A DNA stretch of 41,229 bases from a virus: the IMG/VR virus record IMGVR_UViG_3300025910_000017, positions 1 through 41,229 of that record. One strand, written 5' to 3'. The notes beneath the pieces were generated by a model, which did not search any database, was not told where the DNA came from, and saw only the letters and a list, made by a program, of their open reading frames with translations. The translations under genes and the position numbers were made by a program. Each line of letters starts with the position of its first letter. Within the stretch, counting starts at the first letter, position 1. Positions 30,001 to 36,957 of this stretch are shown here, piece by piece.

Positions 30001-31121
30001 TTGCTTCTAATGGACACACTTGGAGTACGACTGAGGCTGATCGTAAAAGATATATAGCTGTTAGAGCAGTAACTCTTAAGAATATGAGAATCTTGCTTGA
30101 TGGTTCTCCTGGAGCTGGTAAGAGTTATGCCTTTACTGTTAGAAAGAATGGAGCGGGAACTGCCATAACAGCAACAATTGCCGATGCTGCAACTTCTGCA
30201 AATGATACTACTCACACAGTTGATATAGCTGAGGGTGATTACATTGATATTGAATGTGTACCTAGTGGAACTCCTACTGCAAGAAAGGCGGAGATTGGGT
30301 TGGCTATGGTTACAAGTAGCCCTGTGGAGCCTATTACAAAGTCATTAAAGTATACGGTTTTGAAGTCTTTAACAATAACAAAGACCCTTATTTACAAGGT
30401 TAAGGCTCCTGTTACTATTACGAAGTCTCTTAAATATACAACTAAGAGTGCTCATGCAGCTATTACTAAAAGTCTTAAATATACTGTTAAAACAACTCCA
30501 TCAACTATAACAAAGAGTTTAAAGTATACAGTTGTTAAAAGTATTACGATTCAGAAGACTCTTATTTATAAGGTTAGAGCTTTCCCAACAATAACAAAGT
30601 CGCTTAAATATACGACTAAAGCTCCAGTTACTATTACAAAGTCTTTGAAGTATACAATTCTCAAGGCTCTAACTATTACAAAGAGTTTGACTTATGCAAT
30701 CCGAAAGGATGTTTATAGCCGAGAAGTTGATGATACTTTGCAGGCCAATGACCTTAACTTAGATGTAATTTACACAGAAGCAGAAAGAACTGATGTTGCC
30801 ACAGATGACGGAACTTATGTTGATATTCAAGGGACAACTGATCAATATGCTTTACATCAATTTAAAGAGATAAATGCAAATGATACTGATGCTTTAGTGA
30901 TTCATTGGAATGGTAAGACAACTGTTGCAGGTTCACTCTCAACAATCTATTTGCAAATTTATAATCGCAATACTACAACTTGGGAAACTCTTGATTCAAA
31001 TAATAGTGTGGCTGTTCTTACTGACTTTGATTTGGATGCAATGGTTACTTCAAACTTATCTGATTATTATGATGCTGACAATTTAATTTCAGTTAGGGTT
31101 TATCAGTTACAAGTAACATAA
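27084..31121 (+). CDS. Giant modular appendage protein with NWS modules and ITKSLKY repeats
   Basis: 1345 residues, low in Cys, with several module types. NWS modules: GGNWSAAGTWSTTGSGG near residue 12 and GGNWSSTTHWSTSTGGG near 352, each followed by a long beta-solenoid-like stretch; the second ends with GGGNTGWNFASS. Beta-sandwich modules at about 690-1080 contain two copies of SPGAGKSY (near 875 and 1010) in similar frames (xxxKNG). Residues 1084-1208 hold nine copies of the ITKSLKYTV repeat, and a 136-residue unique domain ends the protein. This looks like a long fibre or adhesin extended by a repeat stalk. It lies just after a terminator. Confidence 0.7.
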   Translation: MATLYAKAAGGNWSAAGTWSTTGSGGGDSSGPPTAADDVVFQVGSGAVTVDAGAVCRSIDTNAYTNTLTHSSGVTLTIGDGTAGAGNIAFRFGSGMTYTKGSTTTSAIAFVSTSATQQTITTNGKILGNVTFNGSGSSYLFSDNFSANGSTSTTLTLTTGTLNMNGKTVALGRLSSTGTGTRTLTLGAATITTNSVWDFTDPTNLTFNANTSSITQSGGNFFGGGKTFNTVAFTLSTSIIITGANTYATLTITGVGQVRVRANQVVSGTLTITGNDAAVSRIWVLTGQFYDSTNFATQYTITAAAKSLTNVDFTSIIAAGAASPFTGTSLGNGGNCSNITFTTPVTRYWVGNGGNWSSTTHWSTSTGGGSGASVPLLHDTVVFDGSSISSGSQTITMDVPRVPSLDFTNITNTPTLSDSGTNREIFGSLKLITGMNVSLTGWFNFISFTPITLTSAGKTITEIDVYTPSTTLTLQDNLLAEYLYLEFGTFDANGNNVTLKRDFYGDGYDGISSLKMGSGIWVIGGYGNTCTWITTGTGIINAQTSTIRVQNSNVSVYFYDFSNSTYYNLEILPAHNGGYMEIDNSGTTTFNSITFGASAYVFIYGNTSIVATTYVCSGSSGNHVRLEGSSIAGISFSKSSGTVTFDYVIMKYIQATGGAIFNAGENSGDGGGNTGWNFASSTATTTKRQLLVAGSSAATSSSGLSNTLNGGQEGGSAGWINSLTGRTFIVPVEGILKQTKLFLGAAPSGGTFNWRVQVYDKDGNFVWSQSTGASSDQFPVLSLNIPVSPGYRCRIQYIIGGSPTAVTATWVTEFLMYSKRFVLGDGSFTLWGNDNTRRYHSPASGGWFEGVTTAQHIPVPIACTLRELFVNLSTSPGAGKSYILSIYKNGSEEASTILTVSDSAFYGSLTGLNVAFAAGDTVMMSFISSGTPASNPSGDWSLSFEPTGTDGESFVGTVATSNLNTGATAYAPIASNGHTWSTTEADRKRYIAVRAVTLKNMRILLDGSPGAGKSYAFTVRKNGAGTAITATIADAATSANDTTHTVDIAEGDYIDIECVPSGTPTARKAEIGLAMVTSSPVEPITKSLKYTVLKSLTITKTLIYKVKAPVTITKSLKYTTKSAHAAITKSLKYTVKTTPSTITKSLKYTVVKSITIQKTLIYKVRAFPTITKSLKYTTKAPVTITKSLKYTILKALTITKSLTYAIRKDVYSREVDDTLQANDLNLDVIYTEAERTDVATDDGTYVDIQGTTDQYALHQFKEINANDTDALVIHWNGKTTVAGSLSTIYLQIYNRNTTTWETLDSNNSVAVLTDFDLDAMVTSNLSDYYDADNLISVRVYQLQVT
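30333..30710 (+). repeat. ITKSLKYTV tandem repeat array 1, nine units
   Basis: Nine consecutive 14-15-residue units with consensus ITKSLKYTVxxxxxT (variants ITKTLIYKV, IQKTLIYKV). Alternating polar and apolar residues predict short beta strands joined by 5-residue linkers often containing Pro. Codons for the same residues differ widely between units (for example ATTACAAAGTCATTA versus ATAACAAAGAGTTTA), so the array is conserved as protein but diverged as DNA. Confidence 0.85.
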
Positions 31122-31125
31122 AAAA

Positions 31126-33822
31126 ATGGCAAGACTATGGACATCAGGATTTGAATTTAATACACTCACGGCCGACCTTGAGTTTACTTCCACGTCTGGT
31201 ACACCAGTAATTCAAACAGGCACAATAAGAAGTGGAACTTATGCTGGGCAAATTACCAGCTTAGGTTCTGGAACCCCCAAGTATTTTGCTTACCAGTATT
31301 TAGCTGCTGAAGCAACAAGTCATAGATATTTTAGAGCTTATTTTAGAGCAGCAACCTTACCATCGGCAGAAAACAGAATCATGGTATGGAATGACGGAGC
31401 AGCTGTTTCTACTCCAAGCGTTTATGTTTCTATTGATAACTCTGGTGTATTAAAAATTTATGATGAGGATGGTCAAATTACAGGAACAGCTACTTTATCA
31501 ACTGGAATTTGGTACAGAATTGAAGTAAAGATAGATACTACCCCAGCGGGAGGTTCACAAGTTGTTGAATTAAAAGTTGATGGTGCTGTTATTGCAACTT
31601 CTTCAACAAGAAATATAGCAGCTACAAATCAAGGCTTTCATTGGTTGTTGGGAGGTAATTTAAATTCAGAGGCACAAACAACTGGTAATTGGTTCTTTGA
31701 TGACTTAGCTATAAATGATAGTACTGGTTCGTTTCAAACTTCTTATCCAGGAGAGGGAGAGGTACTTGTTTTAAGACCTAGTACAGCAGGAGATAATACA
31801 GCTTGGTCAAGTGATGTAACAAGTGTAGATGAAGTAACTCCTGATGATGCAACTACTATTGTTACAAGTAATACTTCTGGTCAAATTGATGATTACAACA
31901 TTGATGATACCCCAGCAGCAATGGGTTCTACAGATACAATAAATGTTGTTCAGGTGGGTGTGAGATGGGCAACTTCTTCTTTAACAGGTGGTGAACCAGA
32001 CTTTGTATTGCGTATTAAAGCTAGTGCTTCTGGAACAGTTGAGGAAAGTGCAGCGTTAAATGGATCGGGATCAACATCATATCTTACAAACTCTTTAAAT
32101 TTACCAAGAGACTATCCACTAACTTTATATGATTTGCCAGGAGCTTCTAGTACAGCTTGGACAAAAGCTGATCTTGATACAACTCAAATAGGTATGCGTG
32201 AGACAGTTTCAGATACTCATTTTATTAACGTTACAGCTGTTTGGTTAGTTGTAGACCATAAACCAACTCCTACTGCAACGACAATTACTAAAGACCTTAA
32301 ATATACAGTTATTAAGGCTGTTACTGTTACTAAAAGTTTAAAGTACACAGTTAAGACCTCTGTTTCTGCCATCACAAAGTCGTTGAAATATGCTGTTAAG
32401 ACTACGCCTGCAACAATAACTAAAAGTTTAAAGTATACAGTTAAAGCTCCTGTAACAATCCAGAAGTCTTTGAAGTACACAACCTTAACTTCTCATGCTG
32501 CTATTACTAAATCACTTAAGTATTCGGTTGTTACTACACCTGCAACTATTACTAAGAGCCTTACTTATGAGATTCAGGCGGGAATAATTTTAAGTACAGA
32601 TGAATTTAGTTTGGAGTTCGTACCTATTACTACTGAGACAATAACCAAATCTCTTAAATATGCGGTTGTCAAAGCTATCTCAATAACAAAAAGTCTTAAG
32701 TACACAGTATTTAAAGCTCTCTTAATAACTAAAAGTCTTACTTATGATGTCATCAAAGCATTAAGCATTACTAAATCTTTGAAGTATGCGGTTGTTAAAG
32801 CAACAACAATAACTAAATCTCTTAAATATACAGTCTTAGCAGCTCAGGCAATAACAAAAAGTCTTAAGTATACGGTTGTTACAACTGGCTCGGCTATTAC
32901 TAAGAGTTTAAGGTATGCAATTGGACGATCACCTACGATTACTAAAAGTCTTAAATATACAGTTTTAGCTCCTACGTCAATAACTAAGAGTTTAAAATAT
33001 ACGATCTTAAAGGCATTAACTCTTACTAAGAGTCTTAAATATACAGTTAAAGCACCAGTTACTATTACCAAATCTTTAAGATATGAGGTTGTTATTACAC
33101 CAGCATCAATAACTAAGAGTCTCAAGTATTCGGTTGTGAAAGCTATAACTACGACAAAGAGTTTGCATTATGCAGTTGTAACAAGTCCAACAATCCAACT
33201 TCAGTTAGAGTATCAGATTTTGGGGTATCAAACCTTTACAGTTCAAAAGTCTTTGAGATATGCAGTGGTTGTTCCTCACTCAATTACCAAGAGTTTACGC
33301 TATGCAGTTGTTCCGTCAATTGCTATTACTAAAAGTTTGCGATATGAGGTGGTAGCTCCACAGACAATCACAAAGAGTTTGAAATATGCGGTGGTAGTTA
33401 CTCCAGCTACGATTACCAAGAGCTTGCATTATGAGGTTGTGGTAGCTAGTGCGATTACCAAATCTCTTAAGTACACAGTAGTTGCACCTCAAAATGCAAT
33501 TACAAAGAGCTTAAGGTATGAGGTTGTTTCTGCTAATGCTATTACCAAATCCTTACAATACTTGGTAACAACGCAGGGATTGATTACTAAATCCTTACAT
33601 TATGAAGTGGTTGCACCTTTTGCAATTACTAAATCACTTACTTATAGAGTGATTATCAACGCAGAAGCCATTACCAAATTATTAACTTATGCTGTTAAAA
33701 TAAAAGTTAGAGGTATATTTGTCTCACTTAGAAAGCTGGGTCCAACATTCTCAATTAGAAAACTTGATCCAGGGATAACGATTACAAAGAAAGGCAAATC
33801 AATTACTATTGATAAAATATAA
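31126..33822 (+). CDS. Giant repeat appendage protein, LamG-like head plus 32-unit repeat stalk
   Basis: 898 residues. Residues 1-200 (WTSGFEFNTLTADLEFTS, YRIEVKIDTTPAGGSQVVEL, WFFDDLAIND) look like a concanavalin/LamG jelly-roll, a common carbohydrate-binding fold. Residues 205-385 are a second beta domain. Residues 387-862 hold about 32 units of the ITKSLKYTV repeat, interrupted once by a degenerate segment (residues about 483-505) and once by a weak unit (IQLQLEYQI). A 35-residue basic tail closes the protein. It shares its repeats with the preceding gene, and the two probably assemble together. The role as a fibre or decoration is inferred. Confidence 0.7.
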   Translation: MARLWTSGFEFNTLTADLEFTSTSGTPVIQTGTIRSGTYAGQITSLGSGTPKYFAYQYLAAEATSHRYFRAYFRAATLPSAENRIMVWNDGAAVSTPSVYVSIDNSGVLKIYDEDGQITGTATLSTGIWYRIEVKIDTTPAGGSQVVELKVDGAVIATSSTRNIAATNQGFHWLLGGNLNSEAQTTGNWFFDDLAINDSTGSFQTSYPGEGEVLVLRPSTAGDNTAWSSDVTSVDEVTPDDATTIVTSNTSGQIDDYNIDDTPAAMGSTDTINVVQVGVRWATSSLTGGEPDFVLRIKASASGTVEESAALNGSGSTSYLTNSLNLPRDYPLTLYDLPGASSTAWTKADLDTTQIGMRETVSDTHFINVTAVWLVVDHKPTPTATTITKDLKYTVIKAVTVTKSLKYTVKTSVSAITKSLKYAVKTTPATITKSLKYTVKAPVTIQKSLKYTTLTSHAAITKSLKYSVVTTPATITKSLTYEIQAGIILSTDEFSLEFVPITTETITKSLKYAVVKAISITKSLKYTVFKALLITKSLTYDVIKALSITKSLKYAVVKATTITKSLKYTVLAAQAITKSLKYTVVTTGSAITKSLRYAIGRSPTITKSLKYTVLAPTSITKSLKYTILKALTLTKSLKYTVKAPVTITKSLRYEVVITPASITKSLKYSVVKAITTTKSLHYAVVTSPTIQLQLEYQILGYQTFTVQKSLRYAVVVPHSITKSLRYAVVPSIAITKSLRYEVVAPQTITKSLKYAVVVTPATITKSLHYEVVVASAITKSLKYTVVAPQNAITKSLRYEVVSANAITKSLQYLVTTQGLITKSLHYEVVAPFAITKSLTYRVIINAEAITKLLTYAVKIKVRGIFVSLRKLGPTFSIRKLDPGITITKKGKSITIDKI
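32284..33713 (+). repeat. ITKSLKYTV tandem repeat array 2, about 32 units
   Basis: About 32 units of 14-15 residues, core ITKSL(K/R/H/T)Y(T/A/E/S)V, filling more than half of the protein. The Lys-Ser-Leu core is almost invariant, while linkers vary (KAPVT, TTPAT, APQNA). Synonymous codons are strongly scrambled between units. The sixth residue drifts from Lys in early units to Arg or His in late units, suggesting gradual amplification. Confidence 0.85.
33810..33818 (+). promoter_or_regulatory. Extended -10 promoter, leaderless
   Basis: TGA-TAAAAT at 33810-33818, 6 nt before the ATG at 33825, inside the end of the repeat gene. Confidence 0.55.
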
Positions 33823-33824
33823 AT

Positions 33825-34406
33825 ATGGATATGACTTGGGAGCAACATCAAGAGTGGGAAGCTAATTGGCATAAGCATAATAATAATTGTGCCAACTCTT
33901 ATAATGAGGAAACTAAGCAGTATAAGTATGCCAGTAAAATGGGCTTGGATGAATTTATAACTAACTGGTTTGGTGCTCATGGTTGGGACTTCAAAGATAA
34001 AACTGTATTGGATGTTGGGGGTGGACCATACTCAATCCTATTAAAGAGTAAGGCTAAGCGAATGGTTGTGCTTGATCCTTGTGAATATCCTAATTGGACT
34101 CAGGTCAGATATAAGGAATGCGGAGTGGAAGTTATTAAAGAGAAAGCTGAGGAAATGAAGTTTAGCGAACCATTTGATATTGTGCTTTGTTATAATGTGC
34201 TCCAGCATGTTGTTGATCCAGAAGAGATTTGTAAGAGAATGCGGGCTGTTGGTAAGGTGATTTACTTTTTTGATTGGGTAGGAGTAGGTGGAACACCTGG
34301 ACATCCTCATATTTTAGAAGCAGATAAATTGGATCAATGGCTTGGAGGAAAAGGAACAGTTGAGGGAGCAGCTTATTTTGGTAAGTTTCAAGGTGAAGTT
34401 ATATGA
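33825..34406 (+). CDS. Class I SAM methyltransferase
   Basis: 193 residues. VLDVGGGPYSILLKSKAKRMVVLDP is motif I and II, FDIVLCYNVLQHVVDPEEICKRM motif IV, followed by VIYFFDWVG. This is a Methyltransf_11-like enzyme with an N-terminal His/Asn-rich helical extension (WEQHQEWEANWHKHNNNCANSYNEE). It follows the giant fibre genes and could methylate a glycan or the fibres, as methyltransferases and glycosyltransferases do in the earlier cassette. The substrate is unknown. Confidence 0.75.
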   Translation: MDMTWEQHQEWEANWHKHNNNCANSYNEETKQYKYASKMGLDEFITNWFGAHGWDFKDKTVLDVGGGPYSILLKSKAKRMVVLDPCEYPNWTQVRYKECGVEVIKEKAEEMKFSEPFDIVLCYNVLQHVVDPEEICKRMRAVGKVIYFFDWVGVGGTPGHPHILEADKLDQWLGGKGTVEGAAYFGKFQGEVI

Positions 34407-34531
34407 AAATATTAAATATATTAAAAAGTTTTTATTGGTTTTTGAGTGATAGGTGTGAGTATTGTGGTGGTGATCTTAATATCTGGGATTATAAAAGAGC
34501 TTATTGTAAAGAGTGTGGGAGAAAAAATTGA
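34403..34531 (+). CDS. Tiny zinc-ribbon protein, 42 aa
   Basis: An ORF of 42 codons overlapping the methyltransferase stop by ATGA. RCEYCGGDL (CxxC at 18-21) and YCKECGRKN (CxxC at 35-38) form a compact zinc ribbon. The first 15 residues are a hydrophobic/basic helix (MKILNILKSFYWFLS). It is a small metal-binding protein without known family, missed because of its size. Confidence 0.5.
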   Translation: MKILNILKSFYWFLSDRCEYCGGDLNIWDYKRAYCKECGRKN

Positions 34532-34534
34532 TTG

Positions 34535-34543
34535 TGATATAAT
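34535..34543 (+). promoter_or_regulatory. Extended -10 promoter, leaderless
   Basis: TGA-TATAAT at 34535-34543, 6 nt before the ATG at 34550. Confidence 0.75.
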
Positions 34544-34549
34544 TTTATT

Positions 34550-34843
34550 ATGCAAATCAGTGTTACTAAACCAGACTTCACAGCAGACTTCAAAGCTCGT
34601 ATTGCTAGAGCTAATGCAAAGGGTTGCAGTGCTAAGATTGTAGTTGATGATACGAGTGTTTTTGTCCAAGTAATGGCTAGTGGTAGATTGGTAGGCAAGT
34701 TTGTATTTGAAAAAGATGAGGACAATTGTATTCTCCAGAAGTTTCATATTATTGAGAGAGAGTTTTGTCCATTGGAGTTTACAATTGCTACTTTAGCTAA
34801 GGCCTTGAAAAGAAAGAAGATTAAGTTTATAGTTTGGATGTGA
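34550..34843 (+). CDS. Hypothetical protein, 97 aa
   Basis: An alpha/beta protein: helix FTADFKARIARANAKG, strands KIVVDDTSVFVQVMASG and LVGKFVFEKD, and a C-terminal helix LEFTIATLAKALKRKKIKF. It has its own leaderless promoter and precedes the capsid gene, so it may be a small head-assembly or regulatory protein. No family is recognised. Confidence 0.5.
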   Translation: MQISVTKPDFTADFKARIARANAKGCSAKIVVDDTSVFVQVMASGRLVGKFVFEKDEDNCILQKFHIIEREFCPLEFTIATLAKALKRKKIKFIVWM

Positions 34844-34849
34844 TATACT
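34841..34849 (+). promoter_or_regulatory. Extended -10 promoter, leaderless
   Basis: TGA-TATACT at 34841-34849, 7 nt before the capsid gene ATG at 34857. The TGA is also the stop of the preceding gene. Confidence 0.7.
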
Positions 34850-34856
34850 AAATTTT

Positions 34857-36812
34857 ATGGACGAACTCATAAAGATATTGGCTAAGAAAGTAGATGAACG
34901 CTCTAGTGTAGAGCTTGAATATATTAAACTTCATAAAAAGGAATTAACCACAACTCAACTTCAGCAATTGGAGGATGAAAAATCATCAGTTGTTGTATTA
35001 GAGGGTGCTAATAAAGAGGAATTTCAATCTAATATTGAAAGCAAAGACTTGGGAGATGGTGAAATTGAAACAGTTGTTGCTTCAGATTCTTTAGATCGTC
35101 ATGGTGAGAAGATTAGTATTGATGGAATGGATACTCGTAAGTATATGAAGAACCCAGTAGTTCAATGGGCACATGATTATGATTTGCCCCCTATTGGTAA
35201 AGCAACAAAGGTTTGGAAAGATGGCGGGAAGTTAATGGCAAGGATGAAGTTTGCTATTACTGAGAATCCTTTTGCTAAAACTATCTATGATTTAGTTAAG
35301 GGTGGTTTTCTAAATGCCGTTTCAATTGGATTTATTCCTTTAGAGATGGATGGCAATATGTTTACTAAGAGTGAGATGGTAGAGTTCTCAGTTGTGCCTG
35401 TACCAGCCAATTCTGATGCTTTAATATCTGCCAAAAAATTGGGTATTGACACTGATATACTGAAATCCTATACTGATTCTAAGATGTACGAATTGAAAGA
35501 AATCCTAGAAAAAGAAGTTGACGCCTTAACAATGGGCGAGATAAAGTTTCTTCGTGAGAATGTTGAAAAATTAACCAAAGCACAAGCAAAGAAATTTGCA
35601 TCTGTTCTTAAAGAAGAGGAAGAGGAAGAAGTAGAAACTCCAAAAGTTCCTGAAACACCAGTTGCTCCTGTAACACCAGAAGCTCCTAAAACTGATGAGG
35701 AAGTTAAAGAAACCCTTAAAACAATCCAAGCTGATCTTGAAGTATTAAAGAATGCTGATCCTATTGCTTACAAAAACTTTGCCTTAGGTAAAGGAAAAGG
35801 AAAAGGTGAAGTATCTAAAGAAATGAAGTTCATGCTTTATGCTAGGGGCGTAAAAAGCGGTAACTTCTCTGAATATCTTTCAGTAGTTGGTAAAGATGCA
35901 ATGAATACTACAGAAGATGGTGTAGTTTTACCTCCACAAGAATTTGTTACTGAGATCACAAGACTTGAAGAATCGTTTGGAGTAGCACGAAGATTTGCTA
36001 CGGTTAGACGATCTGCTTCTGGTTCTGGTATTAAATTCCTTTTGGGTGACGATGATGTAACAATATTTGACACAGCTGAGGGTGGAGTTAAGAAATCCAC
36101 ATCTCTTAGCTATGATTCTCAGCAACTACTTTGGAGAAAATTTGCAGCTATTCTTCCTATAACTGATGAACTTTCAGAAGATTCAGCTATTGATCTTTGG
36201 GCAGATGCAACAAATAGGTTCGCAAGAGCTTATGCAAGACAAGAAGATAACTTAGTATTTAATGAAACCTCTGGTTCTTCTCCTAAGAACAAAGGTATCA
36301 CTCAAGTATCTGGAACAAATGTAGTTGAGATTGCAAACCTTGCAGATCTTAGCTTTGAAGATTTGGTAGACATGATTTATGGAGTACCATCAGCATCAGG
36401 TGATAATGGTAGATTCTTCTTGAATAGAACAATGCTTGGTGAGGTTATGAAGATGAAAGATCAAAATGATAGACCACTTTGGTTACCAGGAGTAGCAAGT
36501 GGAGCACCTGCAACAATCTTAAACAGACCTTATGAATTAACTGAAGTATTAAACTCAGTTGATGATGCAGACGCAGGAGAAGCAATAGCAGTTTACGGAG
36601 ATTTGAAATTCGTAACACTTGGAGAAAGAAATTCACTTAGCGTTAAAATCTTTGATACAGGATTAGTTGGAGATCCAGATGACGAAGATCAATCAGATCA
36701 AATCAACCTTATGACTCAAGATGCACAGGCAATGAGAGTTGTAAAGAGAATGAATGCAATCGTAAGATTCCCAGCAGCTTTCTCAGTACTTAAGTTAGCA
36801 TCAGGAAGTTAA
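34857..36812 (+). CDS. Prohead protease fused to HK97-fold major capsid protein
   Basis: 651 residues. Residues about 66-192 are an HK97-type (S78) prohead protease: His106 in VVQWAHDYD, Ser156 in LNAVSIGFIP and Glu176 in MVEFSVVPVPAN are the likely catalytic residues. Residues about 200-310 form an acidic/Pro helical linker (EEEEEEVETPKVPETPVAP) that would be a scaffolding delta domain. Residues about 325-651 are the capsid fold, with FVTEITRLEESFGVARRFATV, DLSFEDLVDMIYGVP and VKRMNAIVRFPAAFSVLKLA. The chain presumably cleaves itself between the parts during maturation. Protease-capsid fusions are known but uncommon. It has its own leaderless promoter. Confidence 0.85.
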   Translation: MDELIKILAKKVDERSSVELEYIKLHKKELTTTQLQQLEDEKSSVVVLEGANKEEFQSNIESKDLGDGEIETVVASDSLDRHGEKISIDGMDTRKYMKNPVVQWAHDYDLPPIGKATKVWKDGGKLMARMKFAITENPFAKTIYDLVKGGFLNAVSIGFIPLEMDGNMFTKSEMVEFSVVPVPANSDALISAKKLGIDTDILKSYTDSKMYELKEILEKEVDALTMGEIKFLRENVEKLTKAQAKKFASVLKEEEEEEVETPKVPETPVAPVTPEAPKTDEEVKETLKTIQADLEVLKNADPIAYKNFALGKGKGKGEVSKEMKFMLYARGVKSGNFSEYLSVVGKDAMNTTEDGVVLPPQEFVTEITRLEESFGVARRFATVRRSASGSGIKFLLGDDDVTIFDTAEGGVKKSTSLSYDSQQLLWRKFAAILPITDELSEDSAIDLWADATNRFARAYARQEDNLVFNETSGSSPKNKGITQVSGTNVVEIANLADLSFEDLVDMIYGVPSASGDNGRFFLNRTMLGEVMKMKDQNDRPLWLPGVASGAPATILNRPYELTEVLNSVDDADAGEAIAVYGDLKFVTLGERNSLSVKIFDTGLVGDPDDEDQSDQINLMTQDAQAMRVVKRMNAIVRFPAAFSVLKLASGS

Positions 36813-36828
36813 GTTAATCCCCAATGAA

Positions 36829-36847
36829 TAGGGAAATAACTTCCCTA
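36829..36847 (+). other. Hairpin after the capsid gene
   Basis: TAGGGAA, loop ATAAC, TTCCCTA: a perfect 7-bp stem 16 nt after the capsid stop. There is no U tract; it may cap or stabilise the capsid mRNA 3' end or pause transcription. Confidence 0.5.
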
Positions 36848-36861
36848 ACTTAAATCCACAA

Positions 36862-36908
36862 CATTACAATGCTTACATTATGATGTCGTAAAAAGCTACA
36901 TTATAATG
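36862..36908. promoter_or_regulatory. Triple palindromic decamer, operator candidates
   Basis: CATTACAATG (36862-36871), CATTATGATG (36876-36885) and the perfect palindrome CATTATAATG (36899-36908) lie in the 145-bp gap between capsid and connector genes, upstream of the promoter at 36943. Three near-identical palindromes of 10 bp suggest binding sites for a dimeric regulator. The binder is unknown. Confidence 0.4.
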
Positions 36909-36942
36909 CTGACCTCTTTATCTACCCACTACTTTTAGTTTG

Positions 36943-36951
36943 TGGTAGAAT
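36943..36951 (+). promoter_or_regulatory. Extended -10 promoter, leaderless
   Basis: TGG-TAGAAT at 36943-36951, 6 nt before the ATG at 36958. Confidence 0.6.
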
Positions 36952-36957
36952 TATGTT

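Noticed and set aside
29707-30125. Two SPGAGKSY motifs resembling ATP-binding P-loops
   Set aside because: They recur at equivalent places in beta-sandwich modules of a fibre and lack a Walker B partner, so they are structural turns.
29856-30215. Minus-strand ORF of 119 codons opposite the giant fibre gene
   Set aside because: Ser/Ile/Arg-rich shadow of Gly/Thr-rich coding on the plus strand; no start signals or family features.
32217-33125. Minus-strand ORFs opposite the repeat array
   Set aside because: Their repeated pattern (YFKLLVIV) is only the reverse complement of the ITKSLKY repeat.
30333-33713. CRISPR-like or DNA tandem repeat
   Set aside because: The period of 42-45 nt follows codons, repeats are not identical at DNA level and the reading frame is intact, so it is a protein repeat.
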